Assembly (NCBI GenBank): GCA_950295325.1
Contig: OX485806.1
Coordinates: forward strand, 54,307,169 to 54,371,168
Reading direction: 5' to 3'
Source: Polytrichum commune
Lineage: Eukaryota; Streptophyta; Polytrichopsida; Polytrichales; Polytrichaceae
DNA: 64,000 bases
Position 1 is the stretch's first letter; each line of letters starts with the position of its first letter. The notes beneath the pieces were generated by a model. The model did no database searches. It saw only the letters and a list, made by a program, of their open reading frames with translations, and was not told where the DNA came from. Shown in pieces: positions 11,409 through 24,969 of the stretch. The translations under genes and the position numbers were made by a program.

Positions 11409-14400
11409 GGAATCACAAGCTATGGATCTCATTCTATCTGAGGAACCCTCAATAGAGGACCGTAATCTTCAATTGGAGCCTCATGTGTTAGGAGTTGGGA
11501 CCCTAGTTGATGTCTTAGGCGGAGAGGTGTTTCTTTCATAAACTTTTCCTTTGGTTTTCAATCACATCAGGTTCTTTATATTTTTTATTGTTTTGGGCTT
11601 TACCTCATGATTTTCTGTTTACCTTTGTAAAATGATGCAACTATTGCATCTGACTCTTTGCGTCCTCTTGATGAGTCCAATCCAGAGGAGACTGAGCTCT
11701 TGATTCTGAGATCCCAAAAAGAAAACTCCAATGATGTGATTCACCGGGTTCGAATCAAACCTCTTGTTAAGTCACGTTTCTCTATTCCATTGTACCGCTT
11801 GCAATGTCTTCCTCTTGTTCGGCCCATCAGCGAGGTTGATGTCGCTTGGTTGCAAAATGAGTTCGTTATGGGTTACCGTGCCATGTATGTCTCTTTGTAC
11901 AACAACCTTGATAAGGTGCTTCATGTTTCCGATGACATTCGGGCCTCCTGGAGTTCATTATGGCAGGATGCCAATGAGGAGTTTGATTCCATGCTCCAAA
12001 ATGACCCCGACCTTGCTCACTTTGTTGGCAAGATGTTTTTCGTCGGTTGACGACTTGGTGGAGGCACATTAACAAGCATCACTCCATGGACAAAGATTGG
12101 CATATCTCCATAGATTCTATTGTCGTGGACCCGAGAAACTACACCGCCGTCTTCCTTAATGCCATGAATAACATCAACTGGTGAGTTTTTTTTTCTTATT
12201 TATTTCTTGTAGGTCCACGGAGCATGATCATGTCAAGGACAACCTTCCGGCCAAGTTACTCCGCATTCGTACATTTGGGAAAATGAAGCTAGAGGAATTC
12301 AAGGACCTCATTTCCGTCACCGACTACAAGGTGTGCGAGTCCAAAATGGATGAGCATCCTCCTTGGTATCCCCTTACCTTGGACGTCTTCGTCAAATTCT
12401 TGTACAAGGTAATTCTCCCATTATTTATGCTTATGTTTTTTTCTTTTCATTTTTTTTCATTCACTTACATTTTTTTTTGTTTGTTTTCGAGAGAGTTATC
12501 CAACGCAGTAGATAGTGCAAGAAGGTTGTACCATGAGGCTACACCCGAGTCACTCAAATCCGCTCCTGAAATTTGGGACACTATGACAAAGGCCCAAGAT
12601 AGATTTATCAAAAATATTCAGTCTCAAAAGTTTAAGAAGTTCATTTCCGTCGCCCATAAGGATAATGACGAAGATTTCTTCCATGAGGTGCACCTCCTAT
12701 CTCTCTTTTTATTTTGCTTATGCCCTCATCTTTAAAGTCTACTTTATTTATTTTTCTTACATTACAGTTTTCTATGTTGGAGATTGACCGTCATTATTCC
12801 ACCTTCCTCGTCACAGATATGACAATAGAGAAACTCCAAAAGGTGGCAACCACACATGTCGATGCCTCCTTCAAGGCCAAATGGCTTCGGTGGTGAAACT
12901 CTCCCGTCGAGGTCAAAATCAGAAACAAATTCCGCTTTGCTTTTCCTCTCCGAGAGAAAGTCCTTGACAACTGGCTCAACAAAGCTTCTTTCTAGGCATA
13001 GGTACATCTTCAAGTTTTTTTTACCCATTTGTTTATTTTATTCTTTGACATTCCTTACTCGTTCTCTCTCTTGACATAGTTGGAAAAAGGGGTTGAGGCT
13101 GAGATCGCATCATTTGAAAACGAGTGTTCCATCGACATCAACTGGATTTCTACAAAGAATATTTTGCAACCATCCAATTATGTTGAGCATTGAAGGCTCA
13201 TTTTGTGGGACAAGGTTTTCCGGGTGTATTTTGACGACAAGGGAAATTTGAAAATTGTTAAAGGCCTTGATCTCTTGGAGTTCGAGGAAGGCCCCATAGC
13301 TATCCAACGCATCGCTTACCGATAATATTTTGAGTTCTCATTTGGTCTATACTTTTTTTGTTTCCTTTCTACCACCATTTTTTTCTCTTATGTTTAACAT
13401 TTTCCAGGTACATTCACCGTGAGCTTGTTGTGAAGAATCCTCTGCCTCCTTCATCCTTGCCCACTTTCCTCTTAGATTGGATTAATGTCAACTCCAATCT
13501 TTGTGTGTACACGCACATGCAACTTACAAAATTTCCACGCGTGCATTTGGTGGCTGGTGGTTGGTACTTGGATTGTTTTTGTGGATTCGTGTCCAAGGTG
13601 GAAGCAAAACTTTACAACACCCTTGTTAGCTTTGCCCATGAGGTGATTGAATTAGAGGAAGAGTTGGATGAAGATATTCCCGCTCCTCCACCCACTGAGA
13701 AGGATATTATTTTGGTCAAAGACAAGGGCAAGGGTAGGAAGGTTGTTGCCCATGCTTCTTCCCAAGTATCCACTGGTTCTTTCACGAAGGCCTCCGTTCA
13801 ACGCAATTTTGCTCCAGCCACCACTGTGATTGGAAGTTCGACCGCCACTCCTTCTGCCCTTGCCTCCGATCATGTTGCCGTTCCTTCCCATAGCGGTGTC
13901 ACCATCCCCTCCATGCCGCGCAAGAGGAAGGTTGCCGCACCGGATACATCCGCAACTTCTTCCGAGAAGTCGTCTTCTCTCTCTTTGATTGAGAATGTCG
14001 ACATGGGGGAGCTCATAGAGGATCTCATGCGGACCAAGATCCCCCCTCCGGCCTACCGTCGCATCCAAGAATTCCTTACTAAGGTTTGTGCGACATTCTC
14101 TTGTTTTTCCATTCACTCCATATAATTCAACACTGGTTTTTTCTAATTTTCTTTGCATTTTTTCTTTGCAGGTTGGAGTAGGCCGTACTCGTCCAAATAC
14201 CAAGCCTAAGATTCACACAAGGATTGATCTACTCTTTGCAGATGTGCTCGAGAACCTCCGTGTGCCGAGCATCTTATCCTTATCGTCGGATGTTTCTTAG
14301 TGGAACAAGCGATTTTCTACATACTTTGAGGTTTTATTTGCCTTTGCAAATGCCAACCTCTATGATGACGGCGTCTCTGTACATACGCCGCTAATTCTGA

Positions 14401-15515
14401 TGCACCTAGATCAATTCTCAACTGGACACACACTCAAGAATTCTACGTTGCCGAAAACTGGTTTGGCATGAATGACCTCGATCTCCAATCGCCCATTAAT
14501 CCTTTCGAGTTGGTAATTCTTTTGTAGCCTAATAATTTTTTTTTAATTTTTTTTCCTTACATTTCTGTATTCCTAATTCTACCGTTCACATTTGGTGCAG
14601 ACTCGCAAGTTCTTCATCAAGGTGCTCGTGCGTAATGAATCTGTTTTGAATGTCCGGACCTCGAACTTCAAAGGTATGGGTTACAATCTCAAGAGAGATG
14701 GTTGGCTCAACAGCTTCGCCAATGCGAAGAATCAGTCGATGAGGGAAGACAGGGTGCCTTGGAAAGGTGCTCGTGAAAAACGCCCCGAATTCTTTTCCAT
14801 CATTTTCTTTGCCCTCACGAACAATGACGACATTATCATGAATTGGCAATGTGGCGTTGGTTGGTTTTTCATCTCCTTGTTTTTCATGTCTTTGTTTTTT
14901 AATGTTTTATTATTTTTATATTTGTTCCATTTCCCATTCATTTCCTTATACTTACCTTCTTGCATTTTGTTGCTATAGGAGGTTCCGTCATTGCATGCCG
15001 CTCCATTCAACGCCATATTATGGCGCTTGAGTTGGACATCGACATCTTCAAGTCCATCCTCCTTCCCATGCATGAGCCTAAGCAAGAACACAATTCTGAG
15101 CATGTTGCCCCTCAACGAGGGTCGGTTTTTGCTCCTCCTCCCCGGAAGATGGCGAAGTACAATTTTGATTTTCTGTGTGCGTAAGTTCGTTATTGGCTTC
15201 TAATTTGCATGCTTGCATTTCTATCTTCTGGGATCGGAATTTTTGGCTTGTGCTCATTTTTTTGTTTTCTTGTCTTATATGTTTATAGTTCAAATTGAGA
15301 GCCCGATTTGTGTCCTTAATGCGGACATGTTTGCAACCCCTTCGACGACGTTTGAGCTCCCTTTGTATGCTGTTGACCTTGCCCATCTTTTGGCGGAAGC
15401 ACCGTCCCCACCTCCTAGTCGCACCCACCCTTTCAACAAACTAGTATTGGATTTCGTAGACATAGAGGCCGAGAAGGGCGAGGATAGTGATAGACATGGT
15501 AATCCAAGTTGTTGA
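11409..15515 (+). pseudogene. Multi-exon gene of unknown function, decayed
   Basis: About eleven exons keep good GT/AG borders. Exon 1 is 11409-11526 with ATG at 11422 (MDLILSEEPSIED). Further exons: about 11650-12180, 12213-12408, about 12492-12687, 12768 to about 12999, about 13081-13320, 13408-14083, 14172-14512, 14601 to about 14850, 14979-15180 and 15289-15515 (ending ...DRHGNPSC and TGA). Lesions include a frameshift near 12045 just before a LTTWWRHIN block, TGA at 12894, TGA at 13191 and TAG near 14297. Exon 7 encodes a Ser/Thr/Ala-rich linker with a basic PRKRK stretch (possible nuclear signal). No domain is recognised. A paralogous exon lies at about 24000-24547, so this is a repeated family, probably transposon-associated (inference). 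Confidence 0.6.
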
Positions 15516-18500
15516 CTGTGCCTCGTGCGTTTGGAACCTCCATCTTATATGTATTGTTTATGTTTAAGTTTTTTATAAGTTCATTTGTTGACTTTTCATG
15601 TACTTTTTGCAAACCCCATTCAACTCTTTCATCTTATGTTGTTGTTTGATTTCAATTGTTGACATCAGCCCTAATTTAACCCTTAACCTTTTGAAAACTA
15701 CAATACAAGATCCTTGATAACAAATACATTCTTCCACTCCTTCACGTTCTATTTGTTTCTCGAATTAGATTGTGTTAAAAAATCCACGGGAATGGGGTCA
15801 TTTTTCAACAAATTGAATTTAAAGTATCTCCAAAATCCACAGTCATAGGCACAGTCATTTCCTTTTATGAAAATCGCCCACCATAATTCAAATTTTTTGC
15901 TCTCCGCTCACAAAACTAAGTTTCCCTTACAGAGGCCATGAACATGTATATAGGAAAACACCTAAGAGGATGCATGTCGAAGACACTAAGGCAGTTGACA
16001 CTAACATACCGGACGCCAAGTGTGCCTCTAACGCATGGTAACAACCATACAAACCTCCAATAGTAGTCACAAAAAAAACTCCTGTCAATGACATCAATCT
16101 TGAGGCCAACCATACCTCATATCGGAACCCACAACAATTGCAAGAAAAACTCCTACGTTGCATGTACCACCATTTGCAATGCCTTGCATGAGATCTTCTT
16201 CTAGCCACCTTTGCTAGAGGTCAGCCATATTACCACCCAAATCATGAAGATCAACATCATCATGAAGTGTGTAATTTAAATTTTTTTTCATCTCAATGTT
16301 CATACGCAATGTGTTTGCATTGAAGTATCTCATGTTTGTGAAAATTGTATCAAAGAATACATTGGAGATGTTTTCCATCTCAATGTCATGGGGATTCATC
16401 ATGCTTTTTCATATGAAAATGGCCCTTTGCACATCCATGCCTACAAACCTCAAGAAAATAACCTATCTGTTAGAAGGACGTTCATCCCATCCCAAATAAA
16501 AATGAAGTGTTTTGTTCAACACCTGTAGACAACCAAAAAATCTTTCACTGCCATTTGGAAATGATTGTATGTCAATGTACCCCCTTGCTCAATAGAATAA
16601 AACTCAGCCATACGTTCGTCTTCAATGAACTTCCTCCCAATGTCAATATCTATTCCTCCCACCACAATTGTCACCAAAGTTTCAAAATACTTGAAAGAAA
16701 AACGTGTTTGCTTTTGAGCTTGCAATCAAAAAACTCTTGCATCCTTGGGGCCATGGTTGATATGAAAACAATGCAATGAAATGTTGTGCTACAAATCAAT
16801 GGCCACAATATATCCCATGTAGACATAGAAGGCAAATAAATTGGAATAGTTCAACGACGACTTTGCTCTACCCACACATGGTTGCCTTCCACCCTAGATA
16901 GTCAATGTTGCAAGACCATAGCCCACCACTTGTACTCCACAAATAGCCAACATGGCTCCATTTATCTCCCACATGTCACCATCCACAAAAACTTTATGCC
17001 CCTTTCCTAGCCTATCACGTAAATGTTGGCCCCCAACCCCCAACCAATGCGCCCAAGCAAGTCTTACTTATTTGTGAGTTGATTTGAGATTCAAAATTGT
17101 TTTTTTAATGAAAGAAACATTTTGGCATCTGGAGATGATTTGAATGGAGGTTTGCTTAAAAAACCAACCATAATTTAATTTCTAGATTATTGCCTTTCAA
17201 GACGACTATTGACATTCTTATCAATCCTTTGCATAGAATTATACTATTTAAATTTAGATTGTGAATAGAGATGCCTATTCTCAATTATGACCTCATCGGC
17301 ATCCTATACGATATTGGAATTTCGATCAAGTTGGGATGAAATTTTAATTAGATCAAAACCAATAATACCATCACACATGTCTAGGTTTTGAGTGCTAAAA
17401 TGAAGAGGAGTGAGCGGTTAGAATGAGAGGTAATGGCAAACTCTTGACATTGGTGATATGTTTGGGCCAACTTTTGGTTATAAAAATCCATAGTAATCCA
17501 ATTTAAGGAATGAAAATATCATTTTTTTTGCAATCATCATGAATTTTTTTACACGGGAGAAATTTGCACTACCTTACATTTCTCCAAATTTGGCACAAAA
17601 TTTATTAAGTAATTGGTTATAGGCGCCTCATTTCTATACAATTGGATTTGTCAATAAACTTTAGATCTTCAGTAATGGTAGCAAAAAATGAGGTCACATT
17701 TTCTAGGCGGTTTTGAAGGAAATTAAGCATAGGAAGTTAAGGGTTAAACAAAATTTTCTTTATGATGGGCCTATTGTTTGCCTTGAAAATGTTTCATTTA
17801 AGGGTTAGTTTCCATGTAGTCCACTTGCCCACCATAATCTGGTTAAAGTCTAGATTTCACCTAGTGGCATGTATATTTTCATTTAAAATTTGGTGGGCAA
17901 GCGGCCTACATGAAATCCACACCTAAGTAGAGTAAGCACCTATCCTATCTCCCTACTATATGTATTTTGACCTTGTCACCGATTCCATTTTTTTTGGTAC
18001 CAAGGTTATAATAAGTTGGTATGCTGCAAATGCCTATGTAGTAGCTCTAAGGTATGTTAGTACTCACCATTGTCGCTTCACCCTTATCTCAATGGTTGTA
18101 TTTAGGGTCCTCTTTTCTTCCTTGGGATTATCTATAACAAGGGAAGCTAGCATGTGAGCCATGAGCGAAGAGCAATGAGCAGTAAAATGTGAGTACTAAG
18201 GAATATTATATAAGTTGAACTATCATCTTTAGTAAGTTTTGACATAAATTAAAATTCATTATTACATGAAAAAAATATTGGTTAGCGTGGCAAAAAAACA
18301 CTAGACCTATTACCAAGGATTGTTTGGATTGCATATCATGATTATAGGTTCTTTATTCACATGTGAACATATGTTATAAAATTCACACCGTCATTCAATG
18401 CCAACTTTAACATTTATAAAGCCTATACCTAACCATCATCCATCCCGATATACTTATCATTACTCACCACACTAGCAAGCTCAAGTAGACGCATGAATGA

Positions 18501-18700
18501 ACTAATTTGTGGTGTAGTCAACCTTACAGAAAAATTGTAAACATAATACAAATGTTTGCATGAAAATCCATTGAACCCTTATCCTCACTACCAAAGAGGA
18601 CATTCTTATAAAGTTTGGGCAACTGCAATGTGGAATATCAACTCTGGACATAAGATATGTTTTTTTTTATCCTTGGAGACAATTGTTATAATTCCTTCAC
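15516..18700. other. AT-rich decayed DNA, no intact gene
   Basis: Minus-strand open frames at 15927-16208, 16214-16402 and 16516-16725 have protein-like composition but no domain or consistent splice borders. They may be remnants of the same kind of decayed element seen downstream at 18.7-21.7 kb. Nothing else is supported here. Confidence 0.4.
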
Positions 18701-18718
18701 CAAGTTACAGAATGGCAA

Positions 18719-21700
18719 TTACAATGACCACATAATGCCCATCCATTTATGTAAAGCGCTCTCCCATGTATCTTGTATTCCAATGTAGGTGCACATGGGT
18801 TGCATTGCATTATCTTTGAAAAATTGGTACTCCAATTTTAAAAGCAAACAAAAATACGCCCATGGGATGAAGAAGTTCGGCGTAATACCCAATTGATGGC
18901 GGGGAGACACTACCTCCCATTGTTGTAACTAAAACCTTGGGTCCTCCAATTGAAAAACCTCCTCCCATGAAAGGTTAATGCCAACATTCATTATCCATGT
19001 GGATAGAATGTTGGACCAATCAAACACCCATTTCTTGTTTCCCTTCACGCATCAATTAATGTTGTCACTGCAAAACCAAAAATTACACAAAATGTGGTTG
19101 TTGGACATATTTTCTTCATTCCAATGTAATTGATACGAGAATGCCATGTGTGCCCTACTAACTTTGGCCTTGCACAAATGTCTTGTGTTTGCCCACAAAA
19201 CCTAATACTGTCTATTGGACGAATAAAACAACCAAGAAATGTGCCAATGGGATTCTAGGCATTCCCACTCCAACACTTGTGTAATGTGTGCCACTTCATT
19301 GTCAATTGGTTTCAAACGACCCTTGATTTTGGCCGTTTTAGATATTGTGTTCAATCAAAAGATTGAATAATTGATTTTGTCTAAGCAATGAGATTTGTAT
19401 TTGGATTGATAGGGCAAGTTCAATTTTTTTTTTGTTGATCCAAACAATTATGACCCCTCCAATGCACAGTCTTTTGTGTTCGTTTCTTGGGCTTCGGTGC
19501 ATGATTTCATGGCTTCAACCAAAAGCTTAAAGTCTCTTGTGTATATTGTAGCTTCTAATTTCAAACTTGCATGGTTAGGGCCTTTACCATATGAAAAACC
19601 TTTCATCCAACTGTAGTTATTGGCAATTTGCAAGAAAACCCAGATTATGTTGCCAATGGTGGCATCGTAGAAACATGTCATATTGTTTCCAAATTGTTGA
19701 AGCCATTTGGAATGCATAGTTTCTACAAGATTGAATGAGGGAATCTCAACACGATCCTCCAAAGTTAGATCATGCTTGAGAAAAAAAAATCAAACCACAA
19801 AAAAAAACCTTAAGTATGATTAGCAATGGGATGAATACAAACAATGATGTAGGGACAGAGGTGGTGGATGAGTGAATGGGGGACTTACTATGAACATTTG
19901 TCCACCCCATTAGGCATAACATTAATGCCAAGATTCCAATCCCTCGGACAAATTGAACATGTGTTTCTTTGTTTCGGCTCTTGATGACAACAACCAAGCC
20001 CAAATTACATGGTATTTGATATCAAACTTTTCCAAACTCTTGGCATCTTTGTATTCTTTGCAGGGTTGTTTGTGTTGGAACTGTAAAAAAGGACAAATGT
20101 GCTTTTGGGTGATTTTGTCAAGGTTGGTAGGCTAGTGGAAAAGACAAGTATGATCGTGCCCCTCCATATGAATTGGAGGGTCTCCACATCCATAAATCTT
20201 CCTCATAGCAATCCAATTTTCTTGGGCATTATTTGCCATGAAACCTTTGAGGTTCACACTCAAAATTACAATTTTTTGCATTATAACATTAAGAATCTCT
20301 TGGAAAATCATATGGTAATGTCCATTCTCATATTGCATATAGCAACAAGCTATTGTGAAGTCCTTGCAATATGAGTTTTCATAGACATGAGTGCCACTGT
20401 AGTCATGTACAAAGGCGCTTCACATGATTAAACATGATCCATGAATTTCCATGTTGCCCCCAATTTGAAATATTTTCATTAGGTTAATGCCATCTCCAAG
20501 GAGATTGTTTGACACCTTGAAAACAAAAGTTTTTTTATTTTGGTTGCCTTGGAGATATACTATCGTGGAATTTTTTTAAATTGGTGTGGTCCTTCAACGC
20601 CATGATACTATGTAGTGAATCTATTCCATTTCGAATGAACCATTTAAATCTTGACAAAAATAAATTCTACAATTGGGGGACGTAAAGGCGGAAATTCTAT
20701 CCATGACCACCTCTAATGTGGCCATGCAAATAGTTTTCTCTTGCAAGATGTGTTTTAGCAAGTAATTTGCTACAAATTGTTTGTTTGTTGCCATAAAATA
20801 GCAATTTTTTTTGCATTAGGTGTTTTGCTCACTTCTCTTGCAATTCATTGATAAACCATGTTGATGAATTCATGAGATATCCCTCAAGAAATTGGGTGTT
20901 TATGAACTCCCATATGTAAACATGCACAAGACATCCCAGGTGTTGTAGAATGTACATAAGAAAACTGGCCCCACATACATCTATGCAAGCAAATGCTACA
21001 TGACAAACCTTGTAGTGTAGCTTCAAATGATAAAGAGGATCCAAATCCACACAAAATGTAGAAATTGTGATGCTTAACCATTCATTGTTCTTGCAATGTC
21101 GTCAATTCTTCTATTGGTAGTTGCATTTGTCATTCAAGCACACCACATGACCGGCACAAGAGGAACGTCAAATTGTTAATCCAAACTCATTTTGGATATT
21201 TGTGGTTATTGTTGTGCACCATGCATGGTTGCCGTATATTTTATCCAAGCCATTCATCCCCATGCCATAGGTACTAGGGACACCAATGCTTAATGGAGGC
21301 AAGATATGAAGGACATCACCACCAAAAGACAAATGCAAGTAAGTGACATTGTTGACGTCAATTGTATCAAGGTCAATGTGAGATGTGAAAGAAGCAGTCT
21401 TCATCATTAATCCAATGTCAAAAAAAGATGTATCAGCCAAATCTACTAATGGCAGTATATTATCTTTGAAGACGTTGTGCACCATCATGCCTTAAATCCC
21501 ATGTTCAATTTCCATATTACAAAGAGGGAGATGAATGATGTGGTCTTTGATTCATTGGTCAACAACACTGTGGATGCATCCTTGATAATCTCCAACATGC
21601 CTATCACACTATATGACACAACCAACAATCTCCAATGATAGCATGTTTCCATTCTGGCATTTTGGATGAGTAAAATTTTAACGACCTTTCCAATCGTTTT

Positions 21701-21736
21701 GGAACAATTTTTGTCTAATGTACAATGTATTGGCAC
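18719..21736 (-). pseudogene. Decayed transposon-like gene with a Cys/His motif
   Basis: Reading the minus strand downward, fragments in several frames appear in a sensible order. First is a segment at 21488-21168 (MMVHNVFKDNILPLVDLAD...). Then comes a zinc-knuckle-like CAGHVVCLNDKCNY motif at about 21165-21115 in another frame. Next is 21081-20829 (PGMSCACLHMGVHKHPIS and EGYLMNSSTWFINELQ), then 19762-19448 (FNLVETMHSKWLQQFGN...YATIGNI-type block), then 18910-18719. Many stops and frameshifts separate them. The Cys/His motif followed by a 'NLVE.MH.KWLQQ' block is reminiscent of large repeated transposase-like families in non-seed-plant genomes; that assignment is from memory and unproven. No catalytic triad can be confirmed. 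Confidence 0.45.
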
Positions 21737-21739
21737 AAT

Positions 21740-23310
21740 AATTCAATTTCAAGCATAGCAACACCTCCTCTACTACCTTTGTCCCATCTTTGTTCAAAGG
21801 TTAAGTAAAATACACCGCACAACGGATAGCTCAAAGCGTTGCCATGTTGTTGAAGCAAAAACAACAAAAATGTTGCCTTGGAATTTAGACCACAAAGAAA
21901 TACTAAAATGAAAGGAAATCAATAATTATAGTGGAAGAAACAAATGACATCCCCAATTTTGTATTTAGGCTCACCCAATATAGTATGGTGGTGGTGCAAA
22001 TGACACCTATAAAATGTGTTAGAATAAGACAACAATGTCATCCAGTATGGGTTTATAATAATGGTAAGAATCTAATCCAAGTCAATTGTGCATGTTTTAC
22101 ATTATAACCGTACTCATAACAATAAAGAAAAAATTGTCCATTGGAATACTTGCAAGACATTCACAACACCTAAGAAAATATAACAACAAATTTTTTTAAT
22201 TTCATTTTGTGAGTGTTGAACAATGCTAGTGAAAGATGCTAGAGGGCATGCAAGTGCTAGAACATGTTATGCAACCTCAAAGGTAGAAAAAAAAGATGAA
22301 ATGTTTGTTTCGATATTCAAGTATTGGCAATTACGACAAACCAAAATGAAAAACAAAAACCCAAGCTTTCATAATGCAACATTTCAAACACAAAAGGGAT
22401 AGTATTATATGGATCGGAAGAGGATGGGGACTTTGAACAATGCAATATTGTTGGTGGCAATCCTAATGATGTTGTAAATGATAGCTTGAAAGATGCCATT
22501 GATGCAAATGAAGACGTCAACACACAAACATAGGTAACAACCACATGAACATGTGCAATATGTAAATATTTTGTCAAAATGACATAATTTTGCCAATTAC
22601 TTGGGGGTCTATGTGGTCATACAAAATGCAAGTTTTAAGGTTTTGGCCTTTATTTGAAAAATGCTCAACTGAAGAGGTGGTTGCATGGGGGCTCCCGAGG
22701 GTGGATAGAAAGACAAACTTGCGGAAGATTATGAGGGAGATACAAGGGAAGAGGATGGCAAAATAGATGTGGAGGAGCTGGATCTTGTGATCCCTTCACA
22801 AAAACCATTAAATGAAGAAGAAAAACAATTAAAGAGATCTCATCGGAAGTTTGTCTCCAAAACATCTGATTTGGAGGAGGACAACTCCACATTCAAACAA
22901 GCAAAGGTGCGTATATCTTACATAATGTTTTTGGAAACTATCGTGCAGATTTAAGTAAAAGATTGGATACATGTAGTGGATTTGTTCCATCCATTTATGA
23001 TGGTTTTACATCCATGTGAAGGAATGGGGAGTCCAAGAAGACCATGTAGCCTTTCTTATTTGTTGGGATTCAAATTTGTGTTTGGATGTGTGTAATGGGG
23101 GTGAATACAAATGCTAGCCTCCTTTTTAGCCATATCATTTGCTCATGAGCATGCCAAGGATTGCGGATTCCAAAGGATCTTGTAGTCCTTAATTTTTTCA
23201 TTCAAAATTTGTGTATGCTCATGTTTATTTTCAATTCAAATTTAAGGGGAATTATAGAATATGGAAATAAAGGCCTCTTATCCATATTTACAGATGTCCT
23301 TGTCATATTG
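21740..23310. other. AT-rich DNA with weak coding remnants
   Basis: A plus-strand open frame at 22769-22954 (MEELDLVIPSQKPLNEEEKQ...) ends at a possible donor (GCAAAG/GTGCGT near 22904). It could be a 5' exon of the paralogous fragment near 24 kb, but no link can be shown. Nothing else is supported. Confidence 0.3.
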
Positions 23311-23312
23311 GG

Positions 23313-23845
23313 ACATAGAAGAAGGGAGTTTTAGAAATTTAGAAATAAACGCCTTGGTGTTGAGGCATCTATTTCCATATTTTTGGAAATCCTCAATATC
23401 ACAGAGACAAATCTGAAGGCAAGTTCTAGGAATTTGGAGATAGGCGTGTCAACACTAAGGTGGCCATTTCCAAATTCCTTGAACTCCCCTTCACATGTGT
23501 ATGTGGAATTGTTTGACAAGGTATAGATTACATTTTCACAAAAACCTTAGAGGAAAAAGAAATATTAAAATGATGGGGTGAATTGGAAAAAATTATGCTA
23601 GGAGGGAGTGTTATCTTTTTTCTCCAACCACCTCAAAGGCTTCCACACACACATGTGAAAAAGGGTTATAAAAAAAACATCTTTGTGCCAATGCACCTAT
23701 CTTCCAAATTCCTAGAACTCCCATTCGCCTTTCTCTTTGCAATATTGAGGACCTGCATAAATTTGGAAATAGACACCTCAGCATGGAGATGCCTGTTTCT
23801 AGATTCCTAGGATTTTTTGATTTGTCCCAAATTGTTTTGTGGGTT
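23313..23845. repeat. Foldback (inverted-repeat) element, arms ~200 bp
   Basis: The sequence at about 23313-23515 recurs in reverse complement at about 23630-23845. Matching blocks are TAGAAATAAACGCC with TAGAAACAGGCATC, TTGAGGCATCTATTTCCA with CTGAGGTGTCTATTTCCA, TCCTCAATAT(C/T), TTCTAGGAATTTGGA(A)GATAGG and CACATGTGT(A/G)TGTGGAA. Arm identity is moderate (roughly three quarters by eye). The spacer is about 110 bp. Terminal duplications were not identified, so the outer ends are approximate. It is probably an old MITE-like hairpin. Confidence 0.6.
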
Positions 23846-23989
23846 TAGATACAAAGTTTTCTCACCCGTTTCTAGGCATTTGTTTTCTCATGTATATGCT
23901 AGGAATGAGGGATTCTATTTGGTTGTTGGTTTCAATTTTGAGTTGAGATTGTTCACATGCATGATGGTGTTGACTTGCCCCATATTTTG

Positions 23990-24547
23990 ATTGAATGCAA
24001 TATATAGTCAACTCTATAGCAAACAATGGTAATTTTCCAAAAGAGTTGCATGATGTTGACGATAACATTCAAGAAATAAAAAATTTGCACAACACAAATT
24101 TTAAGTCAATGTTTTTTGACAATGTTACCTACAAAGAAATTCCACATGCATGTTCCATTGTGTTGTATGATTCCTTTCTTTGTAGTGAAACCAAATCTAG
24201 AGGTGGATGTGCGCTTGTTAGAAAATAGGTTTAAGAATGGGTATAGGGATGGTGACATGGTCTTGTACATGTCTCTCGAGGACAAAGTTGGTGAATCACA
24301 AAACATTACCACTGATATTATTCAAGCATGGGATTTGCATTGGGGCAATGCAAATGATGTTTTTGAATCATTTATTTTCCCTCAATCTGGATTTTGTCAT
24401 ATTAAAAAATAAAATGCTATATGTATCGGAAAGTAATCGTAGACTAACAACTTGGTGTCACCACATCCAAAATTTCCATATCAGTTGATTTTATGTGTTT
24501 GGACCCTAGTAGAGTTGTTGGCGTTCTACTCAATGCAACATCAACCG
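23990..24547 (+). pseudogene. Paralogous exon fragment of the 11.4-15.5 kb gene family
   Basis: The plus-strand translation in shifting frames gives LEVDVRLLENRFKNGYRDGD, LYMSLEDKVGESQNI, IQAWDLHWGNANDVFESF and, after stops, NRRLTTWCHHI, FMCLDPSR. These line up with SEVDVAWLQNEFVMGYRAMY, LYNNLDKVLHVSDDI, RASWSSLWQDANEEFDSM, RRLTTWWRHIN and IVVDPRN of the exon at 11650-12180. It ends at a plausible donor (ACCG/GTAATT, about 24547), equivalent to the donor at 12180. It is broken by a stop at about 24410 and frame changes. Confidence 0.55.
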
Positions 24548-24969
24548 GTAATTCCAATGCCCATATTTTCTTTGTTTTCTTGTGTTTGATACGTTAAAAT
24601 TTTCTTCATTGTTGTTGGTAGATTTTCATTAGTATTATTGAAAAATGTTTGGTCAACATGTGACCATACAATTTTGTTGAGTATGTAGAAATCATATTTT
24701 CCAAGTTCTTCCATCATAATATCTTCTTAATGTTCATTCTTTCTTTATGTTTTCATATTTAATTGGTTATTTCTCAAATTCGACCTCTTCAATTGTAACT
24801 TGAGGTTAGTTCTCCCCATTCATCAAGACACATATTCTAGTTACATGCCTTCCATATACCTTTGGCAAATCTTATCAGATTATGCTTTTGGCATACTTAA
24901 ATCTACCACTATTGAGATTTTAACACATTACATTAAATATCCTCAATTTTCAAACACATCGTATCAAAT

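Noticed and set aside
13652..14203. 183-residue minus-strand frame
   Set aside because: Antisense to exon 7 of the multi-exon family gene, crossing its intron, with no domain.
22317..22596. Hydrophobic minus-strand frames (possible membrane protein)
   Set aside because: AT-rich sequence with no homology, no splice context and no conserved partner.
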